Assembly (NCBI RefSeq): GCF_029626155.1
Contig: NZ_JARUBL010000001.1
Span: 7,096,501-7,160,500 of the forward strand
Direction: 5' to 3'
Origin: Solwaraspora sp. WMMD1047
Lineage (GTDB): Bacteria; Actinomycetota; Actinomycetes; Mycobacteriales; Micromonosporaceae
Length of the DNA: 64,000 bases
The translations under genes were made by a program, and so were the position numbers. Below the pieces are notes generated by a model. That model was not told the origin of the DNA. It searched no databases and worked only from the letters and a program-made list of their open reading frames with translations. Within the stretch, counting starts at the first letter, position 1. Each line of letters starts with the position of its first letter. This document shows, in pieces, positions 1-9,535 of this stretch.

Positions 1-1
1 C

Positions 2-791
<790 letters not shown>

Positions 792-805
<14 letters not shown>

Positions 806-1277
806 CCAACTCCCGGTACTGCGGGGAGTCCAGAAAACGCGGGACGATCTGGCCATAGGCCCGCCCGAACTCCAGGGCGCGCACGTCAGCGCCGTCGATG
901 AACCGCATCGCGGCCCCCTCCCCGCACACCACATCCCCATCCGTGGCGTCGGTCGGCGCGTAGAAGATCGAGAACTCGCCGACCGCGCCAGGGAACTTCG
1001 CCGACGGAGCGACGCCCTGCCAGAACAGCCGCAGTTCCTCGACCTTCAGGCCGGTCTCCTCCAGCAACTCCCGGTGAGCGGCAGCCAACGCGTCCTCACC
1101 CGGATCAACGTTGCCACCGGGCAGACACCAACGGTGCGGGTCCACGCGGGTGTTGCCGTCACGAAGCTGCAACAACAACCGACCTCCCCGATCGACCAAG
1201 ATCACACCCGCGATTCGCGCATCCACTCGCACAGCCACGCAGCGCAGCCTAGCCCCGGACGCAACAACCCCGACCAC
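792..1277 (-). CDS. Nudix hydrolase
   Basis: About 160 residues with a complete Nudix box, [20 protein letters not shown] followed by TGL, near residues 55 to 77, preceded by the usual beta strands ([19 protein letters not shown]). Nudix enzymes cleave nucleoside diphosphates linked to another moiety using a divalent metal held by the glutamates of the box; the substrate here cannot be read from sequence. The true start may be the GTG at about residue 17 ([11 protein letters not shown]), because the first 16 residues look non-conserved. It runs convergently with the epimerase and lies downstream of the 2H-type gene on the same strand, so the two may be co-transcribed. Confidence 0.82.
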
Positions 1278-1419
1278 AAGCCGCCATCAGGCCGGACATC
1301 CAAGGCAGCCAACATCCGGCCACACCGAGCGGGTCAACGCCAGCACGTCCTTCGCCAACCGCCTCATCCCCGAGCAGGCCACCTCGTGGTCAACGCCGAC
1401 GACGGCGCGATGGAGGTTG

Positions 1420-2136
1420 TTACCGGCGATCTGACACGGGCGTCACGGCCGATGCCCTTCGCAGTTGGGCGTGTCCGAGCCCCACTCTTACCGGCTGCCG
1501 GCCGTTGTGTCGGAACCGCAGCAGATCCGCCGTGTCGATGGTGGTCTCGCCCAGGTCCAGAGTCCGCCGGCTGGTCACCCAGTCCACCAGCCCTTGCCGG
1601 TCGCGGACCTCGCCCGTGAAGTGCACCAGCGTGGCGTACCAGATGTCCCTGTGATAGCTGTCCTCGAACCAGCCGTCTGGCCCCAACTGCTCGCCGAGCC
1701 GATCAGCGAACTCGTCAGCAGCACCGTCAAGGGGAAACGCGCACACCATCACCCCCGACGGCGTCAGCGTCAGCCCGCTCAACCTGAACCGCACCGGCCG
1801 GCACGCCGCCGCCGCCCGGCCCATCGCGGCCACGCAGCGACCTGCCAGCGCGTCACCGACAGGAACATGGCGACGATGAACCTGAATGGCGCGGACCGTG
1901 AAATGCACCGCCTCCGGAGCGCCGGTCGGCCAATGCCACGGGCCGGCCACTGCCATCACCTCGGCGGTCACCGCAGCCAGCCTCCGCACACTGCCAGCGT
2001 CGGGAACAAACACCACCGACATCCCCCACCGGCCACCCTCAACCGGCGCCGTGTCCCGATAGTGCGCACCAGTCAGGACCGCGTCACGACCCCGCACGAA
2101 CAACCGGTCAAACGCCGCCCGGTAGGCGACATCCAC
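1420..2136 (-). CDS. 2H phosphoesterase-like protein
   Basis: The open frame extends to 2304, but its first 56 residues are arginine-rich and look like antisense read-through. I place the start at GTG 2136, preceded by GGACAGG six bases upstream. Two H-x-T motifs (HFTV and HFTG), separated by about 95 residues, fit the 2H (LigT/CPDase-like) fold, whose paired histidines act on 2',3'-cyclic phosphate or related esters in RNA or nucleotides. The second motif sits in WYATLVHFTGEV, typical of the C-terminal half. The neighbouring Nudix gene also points to nucleotide chemistry, but a shared pathway is inference only. Confidence 0.6.
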   Translation of the reverse strand: MDVAYRAAFDRLFVRGRDAVLTGAHYRDTAPVEGGRWGMSVVFVPDAGSVRRLAAVTAEVMAVAGPWHWPTGAPEAVHFTVRAIQVHRRHVPVGDALAGRCVAAMGRAAAACRPVRFRLSGLTLTPSGVMVCAFPLDGAADEFADRLGEQLGPDGWFEDSYHRDIWYATLVHFTGEVRDRQGLVDWVTSRRTLDLGETTIDTADLLRFRHNGRQPVRVGLGHAQLRRASAVTPVSDRR

Positions 2137-2505
2137 CGCCCGCCTGTCCGAACCCCATGATCGCCTCGCCCTCGTCACCCGGCGCAGCCTACGCCCGCGC
2201 CGACCCCTCACCCCAGACGAACTGCCGTCACAGCGGCCGTCTCGCCGACGGCGAGATAGCAAGACGCGACGGTCTATCTGTCCATCGACCTCCATTGATG
2301 CCAACCGCTATATGCACCAGCCGAGTGCCGGCCCTTTTTGTCTTTTAGGCCGCTTTTGCAGATCGGCCGTTCGGTCGATTCGGTGAACAGCGGACCCCTG
2401 GAAAGCGCTTTCTGATCAGTATTAGAAGGGAGTACTTCGTCTCGGGAGTGGTTGCCACGCTCAGCCGGCGGTGAAACTCGACGTACGGGTGCCATCGGGG
2501 AGGTG

Positions 2506-3360
2506 ATGGGCGTGGCGAGACTATACGCGGTCGGGCCGGACGAGAGCCCGTTCAATCCACCACCGCGTCGGCCCGACGATGTGCGGTTGCATGGGCTGGG
2601 GCGGCGGCACTGGGCGTTGCTGTCCCTACTGGCCGAGCATGGAGTGCTGCATACCGGGCAGGTCGCGACGTTGATGTTCGGCAGTCGCCCGGCCGCCGCC
2701 CGCCACCTCGGCGCGTTGGTCAGGGCGGGTGTGGTGTGCAGGTTCGTGTACGACGACGACCCGACGCACCTGGCGCACTACGAGCTGAGCGCGGCCGGCG
2801 TGGAGGTCCTGACGCAGCGGCTGCAGCAGGCGGGTCGGGCGGTGCCGGTGGCGCTGGGCCGCCCGGGTGCGGACCTGTTCACGGTTAACGCGTTCTTCGT
2901 CGGCCTCGTCGCCGAAGCGCGTCAGCGGGGCCGGGGTGAGGTGTTGCGGTGGCGGCGGGCGTTGGAAGCCGCCCTGTGGCTACGGGAACACGGCGTGCCC
3001 GACGTGGCCCCGAGCGCGTACGGGGTGTGGATCGAGGACGGGCTCTCCGTGCGGTTCGTCCTGCACGTCGACCACGACCACGGTCCCCGCCTGTCCGAGG
3101 CCATAGTGCCGCCGGCGGCCGAGGCCCTGCACGGCTACCGACACGCCCCACGCGGGGTGCCGCTGACAGCGGTGCTGGTGCTGTGTCCCACCGCCGGTCG
3201 GGCGGCCGAGCTGCACCGGGACCTGGCCGCCGCGCCGGTGCCCGTCACCGTGGCGTCCACGACCTTCGACCGGTTCAGCGAGGCGTCCAGCGCGGCCGAG
3301 GCGATCTGGACCGTGACCGGCAACGACACCCCGCTACGACTGGCCGAGGTCGGCCGATAA
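2506..3360 (+). CDS. Replication-relaxation family protein, copy 1
   Basis: An N-terminal winged-helix-like segment (LGRRHWALLSLLAEHGVLHT to LVRAGVVCRF, about residues 30 to 85) is followed by a mixed alpha/beta domain containing the WIEDG and VRFVLHVDHDHG strands. This arrangement matches the actinobacterial replication-relaxation family found on plasmids and integrative elements near replication or conjugation genes; the biochemical role is not established. ATG 2506 is very close to GGGGAGG (2497 to 2503), so GTG 2512, eight bases from that Shine-Dalgarno, is an equally good start. A 12-bp palindrome at 2401 to 2412 lies upstream and could be an operator. A paralogue follows at 3609. Confidence 0.75.
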   Translation: MGVARLYAVGPDESPFNPPPRRPDDVRLHGLGRRHWALLSLLAEHGVLHTGQVATLMFGSRPAAARHLGALVRAGVVCRFVYDDDPTHLAHYELSAAGVEVLTQRLQQAGRAVPVALGRPGADLFTVNAFFVGLVAEARQRGRGEVLRWRRALEAALWLREHGVPDVAPSAYGVWIEDGLSVRFVLHVDHDHGPRLSEAIVPPAAEALHGYRHAPRGVPLTAVLVLCPTAGRAAELHRDLAAAPVPVTVASTTFDRFSEASSAAEAIWTVTGNDTPLRLAEVGR

Positions 3361-3608
3361 CCCACCCGCCTGAGTGGGGTCCACCGACGTCGGGCTGACA
3401 GATCCGGTCCCGGTGGCCGTTGGGCTGTCCGTGCGGGTGTCAGTGGGGGTGTCGGTCTTGATCCTGACCCCCAAACCGACCCCTGTCAGCATCTGACAGC
3501 GCTGGTGGACCCGCCTGTCAGCAACGGCCGTCATATCGCGACAGACCCTCCGTCCTGGGGTCTCCCCGGGGGAAGCAACCGCTACACACGTAGGAAGGAG
3601 TCACCGTC

Positions 3609-4487
3609 ATGGACGAACAATTCATGCGGGTACAGGCCCGCCTCACCGACCGCGACCACGTCCTGCTCGGCTGGCTGGCCGACCACGGCGTGCTCACCAC
3701 CGTCCAGATCAACCACGCCCTGTTCGGGTCGCTGGACTTCACCCAACGCCGGCTACGCAAGCTCTGCCACGCCGGTCTCCTGGCCCGGTTCCGCCCGTTC
3801 CGCGCCGAGGGCGGCACCTACCCCTACCACTACGTCCTCGCCCAACTCGGCGTCGAAGTCGTCGCCGCGCACCGCGGCGAGGACCTACCCCGCAAAGACC
3901 AGGCCCGCAAACGACGCTGGCACCTGACCAACCGGGCGAACCTGCCCCACCTCCTCGCCGTCAACCAGTTCTTCACCGACCTCGCCGGCCACGCCCGCAC
4001 CCACCCCGAGGCCAGTCTGGACCGGTGGTGGCCCGCCTCCCGGTTCCAGGGGCAGGGCGCCCTCGCGCAGCCCGGCGACCCGATCCAGGTCTTCGCCTAC
4101 ACCACCCGGGTCCGCCCGGACGGCCACGGCATCTGGACCGAACACGGTCTCAGCCTGTCCTTCTTCGCCGAGATCGACACCGGCACCGAACCGCTACCAG
4201 TCCTGGTCGACAAAGTCGACGGCTACCTACACATGGCTGGAGTCACCGGCCGGATCTGGCCCGTACTGTTCTGGCTCCACTCAGCCCTGCGGGAACGCCA
4301 CCTCCACACCCGGCTCACCGAGGCCGGCGTGGTGTACCCGGTCGCCACCGCAACCCGCGACACCGCCACACAACAGGCCGCCAGCCCCGCCGACGACATC
4401 TGGTGGCTCCACCGACACGCCGGAGCCCGACAACGTCTGGTCAGCCTCGCCGACGATGACGACGCAGTCAGGGAAATGGCCTGCTGA
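3609..4487 (+). CDS. Replication-relaxation family protein, copy 2
   Basis: 292 residues, same architecture as the preceding gene: a winged-helix segment (LTDRDHVLLGWLADHGVLTT, then RLRKLCHAGLLARF) and a C-terminal domain with IWTEHGLSLSFFAEIDTG, the counterpart of WIEDG...FVLHVDHD in copy 1. It is preceded by AGGAAGGAG eight bases before ATG 3609, a strong ribosome binding site. The 248-base gap from copy 1 contains several TGTCAG/CTGACAG words and no convincing gene. It differs strongly from copy 1 in sequence, so the pair is an old duplication or two separate acquisitions. Role in element replication or transfer is inferred from family context. Confidence 0.78.
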   Translation: MDEQFMRVQARLTDRDHVLLGWLADHGVLTTVQINHALFGSLDFTQRRLRKLCHAGLLARFRPFRAEGGTYPYHYVLAQLGVEVVAAHRGEDLPRKDQARKRRWHLTNRANLPHLLAVNQFFTDLAGHARTHPEASLDRWWPASRFQGQGALAQPGDPIQVFAYTTRVRPDGHGIWTEHGLSLSFFAEIDTGTEPLPVLVDKVDGYLHMAGVTGRIWPVLFWLHSALRERHLHTRLTEAGVVYPVATATRDTATQQAASPADDIWWLHRHAGARQRLVSLADDDDAVREMAC

Positions 4488-4695
4488 TCCGGCCGAACCG
4501 AACCGGGGGCGGGCGGATCGCCTGGTGGGTGAGGGGACGGTCCGGCTGTTGGGTCAGCGCGGGTCGGCTGTCGGGTACACGGAAGATGTCGCCACCGGAC
4601 AACCCCTTGCGCTGACAGCCCACCGAGGTACCCTGTCGCCTGGTCAGGGCTTCGTCGGGCCGAGACAGACACAGTCCTGAGGGGCCGGCCCGCTG

Positions 4696-5712
4696 TTAGG
4701 AGCGGATCAACTCCTCGGCTTCGGCGGCTCCGTGCCGCTGTTGCGGCTCTGGGACGTCTAGCGTGTGTTGTGCCTCTCGTAGGAGCGACACCGCAACCAT
4801 CGTGGCGATCAGGGCGTTGACCGGCTTGTACTGAATCCGGCTCACCGTGTGGGCAGTGGCGTGTCGGTTCGCGAGCGCGGGAACCCTGTCACCACGATCT
4901 GGGTGAAATTGGTCAAACATTCGCAGTAGCGGCCATAAGGTGGCTGAGTGTCGAAGATCCTGTAGCGTGCAGTCCCGCGACGCCTTCACTACCTCAATCA
5001 TGGGCCGGTAGAAGCCATTCTTCGGCACCGTGCTGAATAGGGTTCCCCGCAGGGTGGCGTCCACGATGTTCATCGCGTACGCCTGTCCTGGCCTGTCGTG
5101 ACCGGCCCACATCGCGGCCAGCAGGTCGCCGGCCGCCCGGCGGAACTCGTCCAGTTCCGGCGCTAACACCTCCGCCAAGGTCCGCAAGCAGTCCTGAAGT
5201 ACTTCGCCCCTCTGCCGCAGGAGCACCTCCCGCCGATGGTGCGGCTCGACTGCGAGAAGTGCCTTGATCACATTGGCGGACGGTACCCAGCACAGCGGGA
5301 TGCCCTCCACCGCGGCCAAGCTGGCGACGTCGGCGAGGAACATGCGTTCCGGCCAGTTCGGCGGGTAGGTGCCGTCCGTTCGCAGCCTGTCAACCCACCC
5401 GCCAACGTCCGGAATGCCAAGTGGGAACCTGGGGAGGTTGCTCTGTACCTGTCGTCGAAGGCTCTCCGCAGCACGGGTCCAGTTCGTGACGCGCGCGATC
5501 GATGCCCAGTTCTGCAAGGGGTAGATACCGGCAGCCCGCGCAGCCTGAGTCGCTGCGGCCAGCCCGGGCGTCTTGGCTGCAACTTCCAGGCGATGGTCGA
5601 TCCAGCCGGCCGCCCGCATGCGCTCCAGCGCCATCGAGACCGTGCCGAGCATCATCCAGGTAGCGACGTTGCCATTCGAGCCGTCGATGAGCGAGGGGAC
5701 CTGACGATGCAC
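4696..5712 (-). CDS. Possible HEPN-type protein, N-terminus apparently frameshifted
   Basis: A 338-residue frame with no clear full-length relative that I recognise. Near the C-terminus it has NRHATAHT, an R-x4-H motif followed by a hydrophobic helix (NALIATMVAVSLLREA). This is how HEPN ribonuclease domains of toxin and abortive-infection systems usually end, so an RNase/defence role is possible. GTG 5712 has no ribosome binding site. The same frame reads sensibly further upstream (AADPTRGDVARFAETV) but finds no start, while an adjacent frame provides ATG 5843 with GAGG. One missing or extra base near 5730 to 5750 would join them into a gene of about 380 residues. GC content is lower than in the core region. 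Confidence 0.5.
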   Translation of the reverse strand: MHRQVPSLIDGSNGNVATWMMLGTVSMALERMRAAGWIDHRLEVAAKTPGLAAATQAARAAGIYPLQNWASIARVTNWTRAAESLRRQVQSNLPRFPLGIPDVGGWVDRLRTDGTYPPNWPERMFLADVASLAAVEGIPLCWVPSANVIKALLAVEPHHRREVLLRQRGEVLQDCLRTLAEVLAPELDEFRRAAGDLLAAMWAGHDRPGQAYAMNIVDATLRGTLFSTVPKNGFYRPMIEVVKASRDCTLQDLRHSATLWPLLRMFDQFHPDRGDRVPALANRHATAHTVSRIQYKPVNALIATMVAVSLLREAQHTLDVPEPQQRHGAAEAEELIRS

Positions 5713-5729
5713 GGTCTCTGCGAAGCGGG

Positions 5730-5843
5730 CTACGTCCCCTCTCGTGGGGTCCGCCGCCGCTTCCGTCGAGGCTGGACGGACGCCGGGTGCCCACCGGATG
5801 ACTTGTTCACGGCTTCGTCCACACCCGAGGACTCGGAAGACAT
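5730..5843 (-). pseudogene. Probable true N-terminus of the HEPN-like gene, out of frame
   Basis: A 37-codon frame starting ATG 5843 after TTGAGGTGAG. It encodes a serine-rich leader, then a basic stretch PRRKRRRTPREGT, and stops at TAG 5730, a few codons after the overlapping frame of the downstream gene starts to read as protein. The position, the ribosome binding site and the basic linker make it the likely original start of the gene ending at 4696. The break lies next to a GGGG run (reverse strand), so a sequencing indel cannot be excluded. Confidence 0.45.
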
Positions 5844-5989
5844 CTCACCTCAATCTCTTATGCGAACGACCATGATCTCACTGGAAGGGACGCCCACGAT
5901 AGGGTTTCGGGCCTCGCCCGGCGGGTTAGTGTCAAGGTTGCCGGCATCTGTCGGGAGCAGCGGCCAGCGCGTGGGTACGTGGCCGTCAA

Positions 5990-6345
5990 GCAAACGGGCA
6001 CCAGGGTCAGCCCTCGTTGCCGTTGCCGGCCCGGCCGGTCCGCCGACGTCGGATCTGGCCTCGGCGGCCGGGCGCCTTCCGGCAGCGGTCCCGCCACCAC
6101 GGTCGACGGCGTGTTTGTGTAGAGCTGTCGTGCCGCGTGCTCGGCGGTCCGCGCTTGGTGTAGCCGGCATTGCGCCTCGCGCAGGTCGGCCAGTGTCTCG
6201 GCGAGCAGCGAGGGTGTAGATCAGGTGCAGGGCAGCGATGGTGTCCTAGTCCCGACACCGCACCCGGTGGCGGCAATGAGCCGGGACATCTTGCGCAGGT
6301 GTCCCGCCTGGGACACCTGGCGGGCCGGCTGCCGGCAGGACGTGC
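5990..6345 (-). pseudogene. Frameshifted remnant of a small helical mobile-element protein
   Basis: No intact gene spans 5844 to 6461, but pieces in alternating frames on the minus strand read as one protein: RQVSQAGHLRKMSRLIAATG, then TIAALHLIYTLA, then LAETLADLREAQCRLHQART and EHAARQLY. The pieces keep the right order, with at least two frame changes. The pattern is a helical, probably coiled-coil protein of the type seen next to relaxase or replication genes in actinobacterial elements; that comparison is from memory. The remainder of 5844 to 5990 holds nothing I can assign. Confidence 0.45.
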
Positions 6346-6370
6346 GCGGGGGTGCCGGAGGCACCCCCGC
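6346..6370. terminator. Perfect 11-bp hairpin
   Basis: GCGGGGGTGCC, a 3-base loop (GGA) and the exact complement GGCACCCCCGC. No T-tract on either side. It could be a terminator or an operator at the upstream edge of the decayed gene on the minus strand. Confidence 0.5.
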
Positions 6371-6461
6371 GTACGGTGTGGCCCAGCTAGGCAAAACCAG
6401 CGGAGAACCGACTGATCTGCGGGATGTGGGTTGCCGCAGTCACTGACACCCAACTCACATA

Positions 6462-6563
6462 CTAGGAACTCCCAAGCATGTCCAGGACTGCCGAGCGGAT
6501 CTCCGCAGGCAGGACGTGCCATACTTGGACCAGCCGAAGCGCGATCTTGACTGCCGAGCTCAT
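6462..6563 (-). CDS. Possible 33-residue protein
   Basis: ATG 6563 to a stop at 6462. The sequence MSSAVKIALRLVQVWHVLPA followed by EIRSAVLDMLGSS has amphipathic helical character and looks more protein-like than the other frames here. No clear ribosome binding site is visible. It may equally be the tail of a decayed gene. No function proposed. Confidence 0.22.
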   Translation of the reverse strand: MSSAVKIALRLVQVWHVLPAEIRSAVLDMLGSS

Positions 6564-6625
6564 GGCGACCAACCGGTCTCGGCAGTTGTCGGATCTCGTC
6601 TTCGCTTTCGGTAAGTGATCGGAGC

Positions 6626-6669
6626 GAGGGGCCCCGGCCGGGGTGAGAGCCGGTGACTTGGGGCCCCTC
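6626..6669. terminator. Hairpin downstream of the winged-helix gene
   Basis: GAGGGGCCCC at 6626 to 6635 pairs perfectly with GGGGCCCCTC at 6660 to 6669; GAGC/GCTC extends the stem after a one-base bulge. It lies about 30 bases beyond the stop (6697) of the minus-strand winged-helix gene, the expected place for its terminator. There is no T-tail, as is common in actinomycetes. Confidence 0.55.
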
Positions 6670-6696
6670 TGCTCGTTGGCTCTCGCCTTCCTTGGC

Positions 6697-7335
6697 CTAG
6701 CTCGCTTTCGTTGCCCTGTGTTGCGGGCCAATGGTCCGTTCCTCTCCTCGCGCCGCATCGGCGCGATCTTGGATTCGTACGGGCGGACTCGGACGCCCGG
6801 TCCCGTGGTCCGATTGAACATCCGCCCCAGCCTTCACCGGGTAGTGATAGAGACCCTTGCGCTGTCGGGCCAGCCGCCCGCGGCTGACCCAGTATCCGAG
6901 CGCGTTGCTGACCTTGTGAGTTGGCCACTCCACACCGAGCGCCGAAAGACGATTCGCAACATCTGACACGGTGAACCTTTCACCTGGATCTATCACCTGC
7001 CACACGAGTCGCCGCAGCGGCACATCCCGTGCACGCACCGCCCCAACGGAAGTCGTCGCGCCGCTGCCTCCTCCGCTCGATGAGCTGACGGCGGCACCTC
7101 CGGCCATGATCGCTTCGCCATCCCTGGCAAATGCCTCGTCCGGCTCGCGTTCGCCGAGCGACACCTCCCGCCGAGTGACGATCTCCATGCACGCCTCGTA
7201 CAGCCGCTCGGGAACCCGAACGTCGAGGCCAAGCGCGCGAGCCGCGTCTATCGCGGTAGCCACGTCATGCAGCTTCCGCACCACCTCCTCCACCTCGCCG
7301 GAGGTTCCGTCAGCGCCCGTGCTGAGATGAGCCAC
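6697..7335 (-). CDS. Winged-helix domain protein, divergent from the SMC-like ATPase
   Basis: 212 residues. The N-terminal part (EEVVRKLHDVATAIDAARAL to about residue 60) is helical; a serine/glycine-rich linker follows (about 78 to 95); then comes a compact winged-helix (VWQVIDPGERFTVSDVANRL, HKVSNALGYWVSRGRLARQR, KGLYHYP, about 108 to 165). The basic tail after it may be partly disordered. It is probably a DNA-binding protein or specificity subunit. It starts 265 bases from the GTG of the divergent ATPase gene, so the two may be co-regulated or functionally linked. Codon bias is weaker than in the chromosomal part of the window, which suggests acquisition by transfer. Confidence 0.62.
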   Translation of the reverse strand: MAHLSTGADGTSGEVEEVVRKLHDVATAIDAARALGLDVRVPERLYEACMEIVTRREVSLGEREPDEAFARDGEAIMAGGAAVSSSSGGGSGATTSVGAVRARDVPLRRLVWQVIDPGERFTVSDVANRLSALGVEWPTHKVSNALGYWVSRGRLARQRKGLYHYPVKAGADVQSDHGTGRPSPPVRIQDRADAARGEERTIGPQHRATKAS

Positions 7336-7472
7336 TGCTTCCCCCCTTCGCCAATCTTGGACAAGTGAGAACGGACTCTACATCCCGAGAGTTCGCGGGG
7401 CCGCGTGACCCCCTGCCGCACATGTAGCGCGAGACTCATCCCTTGCCAATTAGGACATAACGCTCATGTAGC

Positions 7473-7484
7473 CCCCTGCAGGGG
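7473..7484. promoter_or_regulatory. Palindrome in the divergent promoter region
   Basis: CCCCTGCAGGGG, a perfect 12-bp palindrome, lies in the 265-base space between the winged-helix gene and the ATPase gene, followed by an AT-rich CATATAAG. It is a candidate operator for the winged-helix protein. The rest of 7336 to 7600 shows no gene. Confidence 0.35.
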
Positions 7485-7600
7485 CATATAAGAGCCAATC
7501 CCCACCTTGTCACGTTCGCTAGAGTAGGCACGTCAGGTTCGGCGTTGAGATCGCCGGCAACCATACCGAGATCAAATAGCGAATGCGGAGGAAGCTGCAC

Positions 7601-9535
7601 GTGGCCACTGCGCTGCAGATCTGTCGGCTACGGGTCAAGACCGCACAGGGCTGGCAAGATCCGTATGATCTGGATCAGCCGGTCGTTGCTGTAGTAGGGC
7701 CCGTAGATACCGGGAAGAGCTCACTCCTTGACTGCATTGCCTTCGCTCTGGGTCGGGACATCGACGAATTTCGCGGGGCCGTTGACCGCGAGCTACGCGC
7801 GGTCGAAATAGTTGTTCGCGTTGCATCCGGCGTCTATACGTTGCGGCGTTCTCGCCGGACCCGCTCGTATATAGAGATCCTTGACGCCTCGGGAACTTCG
7901 GAGGGTCGGTTCCCAACCCGTATGCGCGAAGGTGTGCAAACCATTTCGGATTGGCTCTTCCAGCAATTGGGAATCGCTGACTTAATGGCCTCTGTCCGTC
8001 TGCCCGGCGAGAGGCGACTGGGCTTCGCGGATGCGCTCTTTCCTTATTGTTATCTAACGCAGGAAGACATTGATCGGCACGTAATAATGGCGCGACGGGA
8101 GGACGCGACACGCTTGACGACCCTCAAGCTCCTATTCAATCTCACTTCGGCGAAAGCCGAGCGGCTAGCGGGAACGATGCGCGACGTTGACAATGAGCTA
8201 GCAAGGGAAAAGCGAAGGCTGAAGACAATTGGCGACTTCCTCGCCGGTTCTGCGGCAACCCATCCGGATGCAGTTGACCGCGAAATAGAACGGCTCCGCG
8301 AAGCAGAGATGGTTTCCGCCAGTAACTTACTGAAGCTGAGGGCGAAGGCTCGATCCGATAGTCCTGATGCTGATCCCACACGGGAACGCGTCTTCAGCGC
8401 GCGTAGACGCGTGAGCGATGCAGAGCATGCTCTCGACGGGGCTATTCGGAAACGGAGAGCGGTCGAGGACCGGATGGAGCCCGTCAAGAACTCCCTCGAA
8501 GAGCTCGCAGAACTTGAGCATCGTTCCCCTGACTGTCGATCAACACTCCGTATAGCCTTCCGCGAGTGCCCTGCATGCGAGGCTGACATAACCGACCGGA
8601 TTACCTCTCCCGGCCATTGCCATCTTTGTATCCAGCGGCTCCCGGGAGCGGACCATCAAATGGAACGTGAACGGCTGACGCTTGCCTACCAGCGACTTGA
8701 AGCCGAGTTCGACAAGCTATATGAGGAGGAACGCCGCGCTCGGCTAGAGGCCGATGCCGCTCGCCGCGAACTAGAGGTCCTGCTGGATAGCCTCAACCTT
8801 CAGGCCGGCGAGATCGTGGCGCCGCATGTTGACAGCATCGCCGCCGCTGCGGGGGAACTGTCTAGAATCAGAGCCAGCGTGGCCGCCTTGACGCGCGTCC
8901 AGGATGCGCACAGACGTCTAAGAGAGCAATACGATCAGATAAGTGGGAAACAGAAGGAACAGGAGGAGCGACGCAGGAGAAATGTCGGGAGCGCTGACCT
9001 TGAGCGCTTAGAAGATGTCTTGTCCGCCATAAACGGAATCTTCGAGAGTATCGTCAAAGGAATCGAGCTGCCCAACGCAACAGGACAAGCCCGACTGGAC
9101 CCAGAAAGCTTGCTTCCGCTCGTTGACGAGCAAGCCTTCACACGAAGAGGAGGAGGGGCCCGCGCAGCGGTCAGCATCGCATACAGCCTTTCACTACTCA
9201 CTTACACCTTGGAGAACGGGCTTGCAAGACTGCCCGCCCTGTTGATGATCGATTCACCTCAGAAGAATTTTGGAGCCAACAAAGACGATAAGGCACTCGC
9301 CCACCGCGTATATGAACGATTCCTCGATTACATGGGCGAACGGTCTAGTTGGCGGCAGGTAGGGTTACGCCGGCCCTTCCAGGTGATAATAGTTGATAAC
9401 GATCTTCATGCCGACATTCGCAAACGCATCACAGTGCACCAATTCACACGTGATGAAGGGTTCATTCGGGGGTTGACTAATCCGCACGGCAGTCCTGCTA
9501 TCCGACAGCTCGCCATCGACGACGTCGACCGCTAA
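7601..9535 (+). CDS. SMC-like AAA/ABC ATPase with zinc hook
   Basis: About 644 residues. Near the N-terminus is a Walker A motif GPVDTGKSS followed by LLDCIAFALG, typical of RecF/SMC/Rad50-like heads. Long charged coiled coils occupy about residues 175 to 475. Between them sit two CxxC pairs (CPAC and CHLC, about 330 to 350), a zinc hook or zinc ribbon like that at the coiled-coil apex of Rad50. The second head half contains RRGGGARAAVSIAYSLSLLT, a signature-like segment, and LLMIDSPQKN, a Walker B with DSP instead of DE. I start it at GTG 7601 because GCGGAGGAAG lies six bases upstream; ATG 7583 would put that motif inside the gene. GC is low relative to its neighbours. A defence or DNA-maintenance role is inferred from the architecture; the family was not identified. 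Confidence 0.72.
   Translation: MATALQICRLRVKTAQGWQDPYDLDQPVVAVVGPVDTGKSSLLDCIAFALGRDIDEFRGAVDRELRAVEIVVRVASGVYTLRRSRRTRSYIEILDASGTSEGRFPTRMREGVQTISDWLFQQLGIADLMASVRLPGERRLGFADALFPYCYLTQEDIDRHVIMARREDATRLTTLKLLFNLTSAKAERLAGTMRDVDNELAREKRRLKTIGDFLAGSAATHPDAVDREIERLREAEMVSASNLLKLRAKARSDSPDADPTRERVFSARRRVSDAEHALDGAIRKRRAVEDRMEPVKNSLEELAELEHRSPDCRSTLRIAFRECPACEADITDRITSPGHCHLCIQRLPGADHQMERERLTLAYQRLEAEFDKLYEEERRARLEADAARRELEVLLDSLNLQAGEIVAPHVDSIAAAAGELSRIRASVAALTRVQDAHRRLREQYDQISGKQKEQEERRRRNVGSADLERLEDVLSAINGIFESIVKGIELPNATGQARLDPESLLPLVDEQAFTRRGGGARAAVSIAYSLSLLTYTLENGLARLPALLMIDSPQKNFGANKDDKALAHRVYERFLDYMGERSSWRQVGLRRPFQVIIVDNDLHADIRKRITVHQFTRDEGFIRGLTNPHGSPAIRQLAIDDVDR

Noticed and set aside
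3334-3534. A 66-codon minus-strand frame between the two replication-relaxation genes
   Set aside because: Thr/Asp/Pro low-complexity sequence with no ribosome binding site; better explained by repeated TGTCAG/GTGTCGG words in non-coding DNA.
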